16,269 nt of DNA. It comes from an uncultured Selenomonadaceae bacterium (lineage in GTDB: Bacteria; Bacillota; Negativicutes; Selenomonadales; Selenomonadaceae). The notes beneath the pieces are model-generated. The model was not told the origin of the DNA. It made no database searches and was given only the letters and a program-made list of their open reading frames with translations. Positions within the stretch are counted from its first letter, which is position 1, and the number at the start of each line of letters is the position of its first letter. This document shows, piece by piece, positions 7,597 through 14,028 of this stretch. The stretch covers positions 1 through 16,269 of the forward strand of contig CAJODU010000015.1 in assembly GCA_905233325.1 (NCBI GenBank). The letters run 5' to 3'. The position numbers and the translations under genes were made by a program.

Positions 7597-7675
7597 GTTA
7601 AGGAATCAATGAAGTTTTCCAGGTGACACCGACAAAAAAACCGCCTTCAGAGTTGCAAGCTGTTGGCGGTTTTCG
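7597..7675 (+). ncRNA. Predicted antitoxin RNA of an Fst/par-like type I system
   Basis: A short RNA of about 78 nt, from the promoter at 7562 to the hairpin 7637-7673. Positions 7602-7624 match the plus strand of the toxin start region (7807-7829) closely enough for 23 consecutive pairs with the toxin mRNA: 19 Watson-Crick and 4 G-U. After a short bulge, ACACC (7626-7630) can pair with GGUGU next to the ribosome site. The terminator loop also carries GTTGCAAG (7652-7659), complementary to CUUGCAAC in the loop of the toxin leader hairpin. Two separated contact sites plus a shared convergent terminator are the known plan of the Enterococcus par RNAI/RNAII pair. Expression is not shown. Confidence 0.75.
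7634..7674. terminator. Bidirectional terminator shared by toxin mRNA and antitoxin RNA
   Basis: AAAACCGCC (7637-7645) and GGCGGTTTT (7665-7673) form a perfect 9-bp stem. The plus-strand transcript ends in four U, and the minus-strand transcript ends in seven U (A run 7634-7640). The 19-nt loop contains GTTGCAAG, which also matches the toxin leader. Confidence 0.85.
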
Positions 7676-7728
7676 TGTTCTCAGAACTAGTTGCAATAGT
7701 TCAATAGGGAGTGGAGTTTACTCTGTTG

Positions 7729-7827
7729 TCAATCCTTGTTGCTGTGGCTTGACCACCAGACTTTTAAGGCTTCGATGAGGAGACCGGCAACCAAGCTCCC
7801 GACGACGGAATCAATAAAACTTTCCAA
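7729..7827 (-). CDS. Fst-like type I toxin peptide (32 residues)
   Basis: A 32-codon peptide beginning MESFIDSVVGSLVAGLLIE and ending ALKVWWSSHSNKD. It is one hydrophobic helix with a charged tail, the same length and layout as Fst of the Enterococcus pAD1 par locus, which also has a short N-terminus, a V-V/I-x-x-x-x-V-x-G-L-x-L/I-E core and a polar C-terminus. The proline usual in the Fst core is Ser here. Start TTG 7827 is set by GGGAGG at 7841-7836, 8 nt upstream; an in-frame GTG at 7836 lies within that site and is less likely. It would insert in the cytoplasmic membrane and be toxic when made freely. Its leader forms a hairpin hiding the ribosome site, and a convergent antisense-type RNA faces it. 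Confidence 0.75.
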   Translation of the reverse strand: MESFIDSVVGSLVAGLLIEALKVWWSSHSNKD

Positions 7828-7833
7828 GTTCCA

Positions 7834-7872
7834 CACCTCCCTCCGTCTGTTGCAAGTTTCCAGCGGAGGTGG
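7834..7872 (-). promoter_or_regulatory. Toxin mRNA leader hairpin hiding the ribosome-binding site
   Basis: In the minus-strand transcript CACCTCC (7871-7865) can pair with GGAGGTG (7840-7834), covering the Shine-Dalgarno sequence; an alternative pairing uses CCTCCG with CGGAGG. The loop displays CUUGCAAC (7856-7849), which is complementary to the antitoxin RNA terminator loop. Occlusion of the toxin start by a 5' helix is known for Fst RNAI. Confidence 0.65.
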
Positions 7873-7886
7873 ACAACATTGTAAAC

Positions 7887-7916
7887 ATTATAGCATAATC
7901 AAAGGCGGTTAATCAA
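7887..7916 (-). promoter_or_regulatory. Promoter of the Fst-like toxin mRNA
   Basis: On the minus strand, TTGATT (7916-7911), 18-bp spacer, and a perfect TATAAT (7892-7887). The transcript would start near 7880 and run about 245 nt to the shared terminator. The -35 box lies in the intergenic tail of the MATE gene. Confidence 0.7.
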
Positions 7917-7949
7917 GGCTGCCTTTTTGATTGTGAGGTGAAGATTATT

Positions 7950-9308
7950 TCATTCCATAAATTTCAAATGTTTGATATAGAATCGATAGGCAAAACAGAG
8001 CATAATTGTAGTCAAAAGCCAACTGACGGGATATACCATCATCAAAGTCTCATAAGTCGGTGAAGTCGGGAAGATGGTATATAGCCAGCTTATTCTGACG
8101 CCGCAGACACCGATCAAGGTCAATATTGCCGGAGCTAGTGAGATACCATAGCCTCTGAGTGCACCGGAGATTATTTCCATTACTACATTTATGAGCTGCG
8201 GTGAGACGATATACCAAAGACGAAGTTTTCCGAGTTCCACAACATTCGGGTCATCATTGAAGAATTTTAGCAGGGGATCAGCAAAAATCAAGATTGCAGC
8301 GGCGACCATGATAAAGAAGATACCATTAATCAGCATAGTCACCCAAGTAATCCGCTTACAGCGCGGCAAATTCCCTGCACCGTAGTTTTGACTGACAAAA
8401 GTGGTTGCCGCTTGCCCGAAGGCACTCATAAAGCAATATACATTAATCTCCACCGTGAAGGCGGCGGCTGAGGCTGCCATTGCGTCCGCGCCGAGGTTAT
8501 TGATTGCTGACTGGATAAGCAGATTGGATATAGAGAACACCATTCCCTGAATACCGGCAGGCAGACCTATCCTGATTATCTCTCTGAGCAGAGTCTTGTT
8601 AAAAGTCATTGCCTTAATATCAAGATGAATGATACCGCCCTCGTGAATGAGTGCTCTGAATAATATCGCGGCACTGACAATGTTGGCAATTACCGTCGCG
8701 GCGGCAACACCGGCAACCGACCATTTAAAAAATATGATGAATACAAGATTCAAAGTGAGATTCAGTGCACTTGCAACAATCAACGCAATCATCGGCGTCT
8801 TGGTATCGCCTCTAGATCGAAAGATCGCCGACTCAAAATTATACAGACCTATTGCCGGCATACCAAGCAGATATATTCTCAAGTAAGTTTCCGCCATTGC
8901 CCAAACGCTGCTCGGCACGTCCATATATTCAAGTACGGGCTCCGTCAGCAATTCACCAATAACTGTTATCACAAAACCAACTATCAATGCAATGATGAAG
9001 GCCGTTGATACTGCCGCGTGTGCCACATGCAATCTTTTCGCACCGATATTTTGAGCAATCACAACATTTGCACCGAGTGACAGACCAAGAAATAAATTGA
9101 CCAGCAAGCCAATAAGTGATATATTATTACCAACGGCAGCGATTGCATTTTTTCCGACAAACTGTCCGAGCACCGCCACATCTGCCGCATTGAAGAGCTG
9201 CTGTAATACAGCGGTGAAAGCAAGCGGCAGGGCAAATATTATAATCTTGTCCCAGATCGAGCCGTTGAGCATATCCAATTCATTGTTTTTTGATTTTTCT
9301 TCTGACAT
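7950..9308 (-). CDS. MATE family multidrug/cation exporter
   Basis: A 452-residue integral membrane antiporter of the MATE family, which expels drugs or organic cations in exchange for Na+ or H+. About twelve hydrophobic helices span the protein in two homologous halves. Typical features are IIIFALPLAFTAVLQQLFNAADVAVLGQ in helix 1, NNISLIGLLVNLFLGLSLGANVVIAQ in helix 2, the RSRGDTKTPM loop near the middle, and FGQAATTFVSQNYGAGN early in the second half. The length is normal. ATG 9308 is preceded by GGAAGTGGAAG, an adequate ribosome site. It is monocistronic and divergent from the acyl carrier protein gene. Substrate cannot be told from sequence; nothing around it suggests a biosynthetic partner. 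Confidence 0.93.
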   Translation of the reverse strand: MSEEKSKNNELDMLNGSIWDKIIIFALPLAFTAVLQQLFNAADVAVLGQFVGKNAIAAVGNNISLIGLLVNLFLGLSLGANVVIAQNIGAKRLHVAHAAVSTAFIIALIVGFVITVIGELLTEPVLEYMDVPSSVWAMAETYLRIYLLGMPAIGLYNFESAIFRSRGDTKTPMIALIVASALNLTLNLVFIIFFKWSVAGVAAATVIANIVSAAILFRALIHEGGIIHLDIKAMTFNKTLLREIIRIGLPAGIQGMVFSISNLLIQSAINNLGADAMAASAAAFTVEINVYCFMSAFGQAATTFVSQNYGAGNLPRCKRITWVTMLINGIFFIMVAAAILIFADPLLKFFNDDPNVVELGKLRLWYIVSPQLINVVMEIISGALRGYGISLAPAILTLIGVCGVRISWLYTIFPTSPTYETLMMVYPVSWLLTTIMLCFAYRFYIKHLKFME

Positions 9309-9338
9309 TCTTCCACTTCCAAATAGCTAACTTTACAT

Positions 9339-9367
9339 ATAATATTATAAATTTTGCAAATTGACAA
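9339..9367 (-). promoter_or_regulatory. MATE promoter overlapping a plus-strand -10 box
   Basis: On the minus strand, TTGTCA (9367-9362), 17-bp spacer, TATTAT (9344-9339). On the plus strand, TATAAT at 9338-9343 occupies almost the same bases and could be the -10 of the acyl carrier protein operon, though its -35 is poor. If both are real, divergent transcription would be mutually exclusive. Confidence 0.5.
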
Positions 9368-9379
9368 GGAGCGATTTTA

Positions 9380-9613
9380 ATGGATAAAATAAAAAATCTT
9401 CTTCAGCAGATTCACCCTGAATTTAATTATGACAAAAGCGACGACTTCATCAGCGACGGCCTCATTGATTCCATAGATATGCAGGAACTCTTTGCATTGA
9501 TCGAAAAGGAATATGACATTGAGCTTGCCGGCACCGATCTTGCACCTCAAAACTTCAGAAACCTTGAGACAATCGCAGAATTGCTCGCCGCTCACGATAT
9601 TAAGGTAGAATAA
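9380..9613 (+). CDS. Stand-alone acyl carrier protein
   Basis: A 77-residue carrier protein. The phosphopantetheine attachment site is Ser31 in SDGLIDSIDMQELFALIEKE, with the DS(L/I)D core and following helix of acyl or D-alanyl carrier proteins; size and style are closest to DltC-like carriers rather than the fatty acid AcpP (whose core is DSLD with a very acidic helix). It would carry an acyl or aminoacyl group as a thioester for a ligase or transferase, but no such partner is in the window. ATG 9380 has AAGGAG at 9366-9371, 8 nt upstream. Its stop overlaps the start of brnT by one base (TAATG), and it leads an apparent operon that continues to gtrA. Confidence 0.88.
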   Translation: MDKIKNLLQQIHPEFNYDKSDDFISDGLIDSIDMQELFALIEKEYDIELAGTDLAPQNFRNLETIAELLAAHDIKVE

Positions 9614-9921
9614 TGAAAAAAATTATCAATGGACAATGGTTCGAGTGGGACGATAATAAAGCAGAAATTAATAAGAGAAAACACGGTATCAGATTTGAAA
9701 CAGCAGCTAAAGTGTTTGAGGACGAAAACCGAAAAGTAAGATTAGATAGTGAGCATAGCGATGAATATGAAGAACGCTGGCAAACTATAGGTATGGTCGG
9801 AAGTGTATTATTTGTGGTTTACACAGAGAGAGCAGAATCAACAAGGTTAATAATGGCACGAAAAGCGTCCACAAAGGAAAGGAGAGAATATTATGATAGT
9901 GAAGAAATTTATCAATTTTGA
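9613..9921 (+). CDS. brnT: BrnT-family ribonuclease toxin
   Basis: A 102-residue toxin of the BrnT family, RelE-fold ribonucleases that block translation until bound by a partner. The family signature is complete: FEWDDNKAEINKRKHGIRFE (residues about 10-29), AAKVFEDE, ERWQTIGMVG, a beta strand VLFVVYTER, and the C-terminal RLIMARKASTKERREYY. It starts one base inside the stop of the acyl carrier protein gene, with AAGG 7 nt upstream. The gene downstream overlaps its end by 29 nt, the usual toxin-then-antitoxin order for BrnTA. It sits inside what otherwise looks like an envelope-glycan operon. Confidence 0.9.
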   Translation: MKKIINGQWFEWDDNKAEINKRKHGIRFETAAKVFEDENRKVRLDSEHSDEYEERWQTIGMVGSVLFVVYTERAESTRLIMARKASTKERREYYDSEEIYQF

Positions 9922-10087
9922 TACTCCACTGACACAAGAGCAGATAGCAGAATTAAAGGCATTGGAAGAAATGTCGGACGACGATATAATCTATGATGAT
10001 GAATTTCCCGAATTGACAGATAAGGAACTTTCAGAATTTAGACGTGTTACTCCATTGTCAGAAATAAGACAAGTAGCAAATGCCTAA
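9893..10087 (+). CDS. Short BrnA-like antitoxin lacking a visible DNA-binding domain
   Basis: A 64-residue acidic protein, partner of BrnT by position and by its N-terminal half. LTQEQIAELKALEEMSDDDI and the acidic YDDEFPELTD stretch recall the toxin-wrapping part of DUF4415/BrnA antitoxins. The usual C-terminal ribbon-helix-helix (VTLRLD...GYQTRIN type) is absent; the protein ends after RVTPLSEIRQVANA. The ATG at 9893 has an excellent ribosome site, AAGGAGA at 9879-9885, located inside brnT. It may neutralise the toxin without binding the operon promoter, in which case autoregulation would need another route. It could also be a truncated antitoxin. Confidence 0.75.
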   Translation: MIVKKFINFDTPLTQEQIAELKALEEMSDDDIIYDDEFPELTDKELSEFRRVTPLSEIRQVANA

Positions 10088-10099
10088 TCTGTACAGATT
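10086..10099. promoter_or_regulatory. 14-bp perfect palindrome, possible operator
   Basis: AATCTGTACAGATT is fully self-complementary and spans the antitoxin stop codon, 20 nt before the gtrB start. It has no U-run, so it is not a standard terminator; a dimeric regulator site is possible. Confidence 0.35.
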
Positions 10100-10119
10100 C
10101 TTCTGGAGAGGTTGAACTA

Positions 10120-11073
10120 GTGAAAAAAATTACCATTCTTGTCCCTTGCTACAATGAAGAGGCAGTATTAAATAAATTTTATGAGCGTGTGCAGTCGGTG
10201 GTCTCCTCCATTGAGGGCTATGATTTTCAATATCTCTTCGTCAATGACGGCTCCTCTGACTCAACCCTTGATATAATGCGCGATCTCCAAGCCGCTGACC
10301 CTAAAGTCCACTATATCGCCCTGTCACGCAACTTTGGCAAGGAGACTGCGTTGATTGCAGGATTCGACCACATTGACAGTGATGCCGTCGTGGTTATGGA
10401 TTCAGACCTTCAGCACCCGCCGGAGATGATTCCTGAGATGATTTCCTGGTGGCAGAAGGGCTATAAAGATATTTGCACCAAGCGAATCAGCCGCGACGAT
10501 GAGCCGCCCTTCAAAAAGTTTGCCTCAAAGTTATATTATGTGATCCTCCAGGAAATGACTAATTTTTCAATTCAAGTCAATGTTGGTGACTTCCGCCTGT
10601 TGGATCGCCAGTGCGTTGAGGCCTTGAAGTTGTTCCGTGAGTCCCAACGCTATACTAAAGGTATGTTCAGTTGGATAGGATTCGAGAAAAAAGAAATACC
10701 ATATCAACCGGAAAGTCGTGCAGCGGGACAGAGCAAATGGAATTACTTCAAGCTGATTAATCTTGCCATTGAGGGTATCACGAGCTTTACTATTCTGCCT
10801 CTGCGGATAGCCTCTCTTTTAGGCTGTCTTTTCGCCTTTTCCGCCATTATATATATGTTGTTCGTACTCGTCCACACTTTGATTTATGGCGGTGATGTAC
10901 CCGGCTATCCCTCGCTCATTTGCACTATACTTTTCATTGGCGGCGTGCAGATATTCTTTCTTGGCATTATCGGTGAGTATTTGGGACGCATATTCAACGA
11001 GAGCAAGCACCGACCGCTGTACTTACTCAAAGAACAAGATGGCAAAACTGTCATCAAGCAAGAATTTCATTGA
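10120..11073 (+). CDS. gtrB: GtrB-type polyprenyl-phosphate glycosyltransferase
   Basis: Transfers a sugar from a nucleotide donor to undecaprenyl phosphate on the cytoplasmic face of the membrane. The 317-residue protein has a GT2 catalytic domain: ILVPCYNEEAVLNKF at the N-terminus, VNDGSSDST (42-49), the metal-binding DSD at 94-96 followed by LQHPPE, and VNVGDFRLLDR (153-163). An amphipathic segment and QSKWNYFKLINLAIEG lead to two membrane helices (about 227-253 and 262-287) and the IGEYLGRIF motif, the layout of GtrB/CsbB/ArnC-like enzymes. GTG 10120 follows TGGAGAGG at 10104-10111. It is followed 11 nt later by a yfhO-like gene and then gtrA, so the three most likely form a lipid-linked sugar pathway. 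The sugar itself is unknown. Confidence 0.92.
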   Translation: MKKITILVPCYNEEAVLNKFYERVQSVVSSIEGYDFQYLFVNDGSSDSTLDIMRDLQAADPKVHYIALSRNFGKETALIAGFDHIDSDAVVVMDSDLQHPPEMIPEMISWWQKGYKDICTKRISRDDEPPFKKFASKLYYVILQEMTNFSIQVNVGDFRLLDRQCVEALKLFRESQRYTKGMFSWIGFEKKEIPYQPESRAAGQSKWNYFKLINLAIEGITSFTILPLRIASLLGCLFAFSAIIYMLFVLVHTLIYGGDVPGYPSLICTILFIGGVQIFFLGIIGEYLGRIFNESKHRPLYLLKEQDGKTVIKQEFH

Positions 11074-11084
11074 ATTGGTGAATT

Positions 11085-13679
11085 ATGTTTAAAAGAGTTT
11101 CCTTATCCTTTACGCTTACGGCAGCCCTTCTCACAGCGTTGATGGTATATCTTGGCTTTGCACCGTTCGGACATTCCAGTTTTGCCATTTACGATGCAGA
11201 GATACAATATCTGGATTTTTTTGCCTATCTCAAGCACGTCCTGGAGGGTGAGGCGTCAGTTACATTTTCTTTTGACAAAGGTCTCGGCGGCAATATGTGG
11301 CTGGTTATGACTTATTACCTTCTTTCTCCGCTTAACCTCTTGGTTGTCTTCTTTCGGCAGGATCAGCTCCATATATTTTATGATTTGCTGGTAGTGTTGA
11401 AGTTGAGCCTGTCAGCCGCGACTATGACATATTACCTCGAAAAGAGATTTGAAGGCAAAATCAATCAATGGGCAGTGACTCTCATATCCGTCGGATTCGG
11501 CCTTATGCAGTACAATATGGATCAAGCAATGAACATTATGTGGCTTGATCCTGTTTATATGTTCCCGCTGATGATGCTGGGGCTGCACAGACTTCGCAAG
11601 GACAACAGTATAAAGCTGCTGGTTATATCCTCCGCGCTTGCAATGCTGTTTAATTGGTATACCGGCTTGGTTGCTATGATGTTTGTGGGTTTCTTTTCAA
11701 TTTGGGAGTATGTTTTTCTCAGTGATAGATTCACTTGGAGGGCTTTTTGGATATTTGAGGGCAAGGTAATCCTTGCAATCACTCTTGCAGTCGGCTTGAA
11801 TGGAATAATGTTTTTGCCGACGCTTGAAGTCTTATTTGTCGGTCGTGGCAGTTCCGTTGATTGGATTATTCTGGATATGTCACTATGCAAGAAGGTTTAC
11901 AATATACTTCAAGGTTTGATTTGGGGTAGTGAAAGTGCCTATAATCAACTTTCACTGTTTACCGGCGACCTTGTAACTTTTGGTGCCATAGCCTTCTTTG
12001 TGCAGAGGAATGTAAACAGGCGTCTGCTCATCGGCAGTGTGATATTGCTTGTCTTTACCTGGCTGATGTTTTACTGGCGGCCGCTGCTGTTCCTCTTCTC
12101 GCTGTTGAAAGCTCCTCTTGTATATTGGTACAGATACGGCTTCCTTGGTAACTTCATTCTGATTTACCTCGCGGCACTCTTTTTTATACACCGTGTCAAA
12201 AGTTCAAGCTGGAGATTTCAAAATCACAAGCTCTATATAGTTGCCTTTGCGGCCTATCCGCTCATTGTAATATACAGGCAGTTTAAGGAACCATTAAATA
12301 CTTGGGACAACGTTTTGGGAGCCCTCACAGTTTATGCAGTAATAGTCACTTTCTTCTGTCTGCGGGATAGATTAAAAGACAGCACTGTCAAAGTATTTCG
12401 TATCATCTTGACGGCAATGATTATATTTGGTATTTGTTGCAGTTCTGCTCAGGTGATGAAACGCTTTGAGAATGATCATATTGAGCGTTTCAAAGAATAC
12501 ACCCTTCAACAAAAGCAGCAGATAGAAGAGCTAAAAAACTTCGACAGCGGTATCTTCAGAATAAGTCAATCAAGACCATATGAGAATATTAAGCTGTCAG
12601 AAGAAAATATTGAGCCGCCGGAATACATTAAATATTCAGAAGAAGATTATGCAAATGTCTATAATACCGTCAATTACAATGAGGGATTAGCCTACAACTA
12701 CCGCTCTATTACAACTTATACTTCAAGTCCGATCAATGCTCAACAGGAATTGCTTGATCATATGGGTTACAGAACTTTGCTTAAATGTATGAATGGTGCG
12801 ACTGTCTCCGTCCTGCCTGCCGATTCCTTGCTTGGTGTCAAATATATTTTGTCTGATATTGAACTTCCTGGTTTAAAGAGGATAGATGAACTCAACACCT
12901 ATAATGCTAAATCAACCTATGAAAACATATTCGCGATGCCTTTGGCCTTTGTCTGTGATGATTTTAATCCGGACGACGTAAAGTATGATAATAATCCCTT
13001 TACCTATACCAACGAGATATATAATCACCTTTTTAGATTGAATGAGCCTCTTTATCAAGAAGTGCCTTACAAGATTATTTCGGAGGATTCAAAGGAAAGC
13101 TATATTAAATTGCAGCCTGAGGACAGCTACAATGCCTTATATGGCAATATACCCACAAAGGACGGCACAATGTCAGTGATTGCTGAGATTGAAGGCAAGG
13201 TGATGTATCTGCTGACACATAGGACGTCAGTATTTTACATTCCTCCGTCAGCTGAGGATACAATATCTTTACACCTGTCAAACTGGGAGGAGCGGGAAGG
13301 CAATTTTCTGGATCATCAATTCTATATGTTGAATGAATCAGTCTTAACTGAGGCAAGCAGACAGGCACAATCACGCACCGCGCAGTTTACAGAGTTCGGC
13401 GACCATACTATCAAGATGAAAGTTGACGGTAAAGCCGGTGAGAAACTTTTCACCACCATACCATACGAAGGCTGGAGCATTACCCTCAACGGCAAGCCTG
13501 TGGACTGTGAAGTCATTCTCGGCTGTTTTGTGGGCTTGACTTTAGAGGAAGGTGAAAACTCTATCGAGATGTCTTACTCTATGCCGGGTTTTATGGGCGG
13601 GTGTGCCATTTCGCTTGTCAGTTTGATTTTGTTTATATTTTATACGCGCAGGTGCAAGAATGAAACGAGAATTTTTTAG
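11085..13679 (+). CDS. YfhO-family membrane glycosyltransferase (GT-C type)
   Basis: An 864-residue polytopic protein of the YfhO family (Bacillus YfhO is of similar size). The first ~455 residues hold about a dozen membrane helices, with the acidic loop IYDAEIQYLDFFAYLKHVLEG after helix 1 and GLGGNMWLVMTYYLLSPLNL before helix 2, both family hallmarks. Residues about 460-835 form a large extracytoplasmic domain rich in beta strands, and a last helix (about 836-853) ends in a basic tail. In Bacillus and Listeria, YfhO proteins work with a GtrB-like enzyme to glycosylate lipoteichoic acid, taking sugar from undecaprenyl phosphate outside the membrane; that role is inferred here. The ATG at 11085 has only a weak ribosome site, consistent with coupling to gtrB. 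Its end overlaps gtrA by 20 nt. Confidence 0.9.
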   Translation: MFKRVSLSFTLTAALLTALMVYLGFAPFGHSSFAIYDAEIQYLDFFAYLKHVLEGEASVTFSFDKGLGGNMWLVMTYYLLSPLNLLVVFFRQDQLHIFYDLLVVLKLSLSAATMTYYLEKRFEGKINQWAVTLISVGFGLMQYNMDQAMNIMWLDPVYMFPLMMLGLHRLRKDNSIKLLVISSALAMLFNWYTGLVAMMFVGFFSIWEYVFLSDRFTWRAFWIFEGKVILAITLAVGLNGIMFLPTLEVLFVGRGSSVDWIILDMSLCKKVYNILQGLIWGSESAYNQLSLFTGDLVTFGAIAFFVQRNVNRRLLIGSVILLVFTWLMFYWRPLLFLFSLLKAPLVYWYRYGFLGNFILIYLAALFFIHRVKSSSWRFQNHKLYIVAFAAYPLIVIYRQFKEPLNTWDNVLGALTVYAVIVTFFCLRDRLKDSTVKVFRIILTAMIIFGICCSSAQVMKRFENDHIERFKEYTLQQKQQIEELKNFDSGIFRISQSRPYENIKLSEENIEPPEYIKYSEEDYANVYNTVNYNEGLAYNYRSITTYTSSPINAQQELLDHMGYRTLLKCMNGATVSVLPADSLLGVKYILSDIELPGLKRIDELNTYNAKSTYENIFAMPLAFVCDDFNPDDVKYDNNPFTYTNEIYNHLFRLNEPLYQEVPYKIISEDSKESYIKLQPEDSYNALYGNIPTKDGTMSVIAEIEGKVMYLLTHRTSVFYIPPSAEDTISLHLSNWEEREGNFLDHQFYMLNESVLTEASRQAQSRTAQFTEFGDHTIKMKVDGKAGEKLFTTIPYEGWSITLNGKPVDCEVILGCFVGLTLEEGENSIEMSYSMPGFMGGCAISLVSLILFIFYTRRCKNETRIF

Positions 13680-14028
13680 GTTTGCAGTGGCCGGCGGGAG
13701 TTGTTTCATCATAGAGCTGGCAGTGTTGTATTCTTTGACGGAATTTGCCGGAATCAACTATCTAACGTCGGCCTTTTGGGCGTTCGTCGTGTCGGTGATC
13801 GTCAACTATATTATGTGTGCCTATTGGGTATTTGCCGCAAAAAAACGCTCGCTGGCAAAAACGATTGTCTTTGCTGCAACGAGCGTGGCAGGTTTGGGAA
13901 TCAATCAACTGTGTATGTGGACGTTCGTGGAATTTGTCGGACTGCACTATATGCTGGCGAAGGTTGCCGCTGCCTGCATAGTGACAATCTGGAACTTCAT
14001 CACCAAGCGAATGGTGCTGACCCGCTAG
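13660..14028 (+). CDS. gtrA: GtrA-like flippase for lipid-linked sugar
   Basis: A 122-residue protein with four membrane helices, the GtrA family (often fused to or beside GtrB). It is thought to move undecaprenyl-phosphate sugar across the cytoplasmic membrane. Hallmarks are FFRFAVAGGSCFIIELAVLY in helix 1, SVIVNYIMCAYWVF in helix 2, GINQLCMW in helix 3 and the basic C-terminus IWNFITKRMVLTR. It starts inside yfhO (20-nt overlap) with AGGTG 5 nt upstream, so translation is probably coupled. Its stop codon directly touches the stop of the convergent gntR gene. Confidence 0.92.
   Translation: MKREFFRFAVAGGSCFIIELAVLYSLTEFAGINYLTSAFWAFVVSVIVNYIMCAYWVFAAKKRSLAKTIVFAATSVAGLGINQLCMWTFVEFVGLHYMLAKVAAACIVTIWNFITKRMVLTR

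Noticed and set aside
7832..7836. GTG start for the Fst-like peptide three codons upstream
   Set aside because: It would overlap the best ribosome site; TTG 7827 has the correct 8-nt spacing and lies at the antisense duplex.
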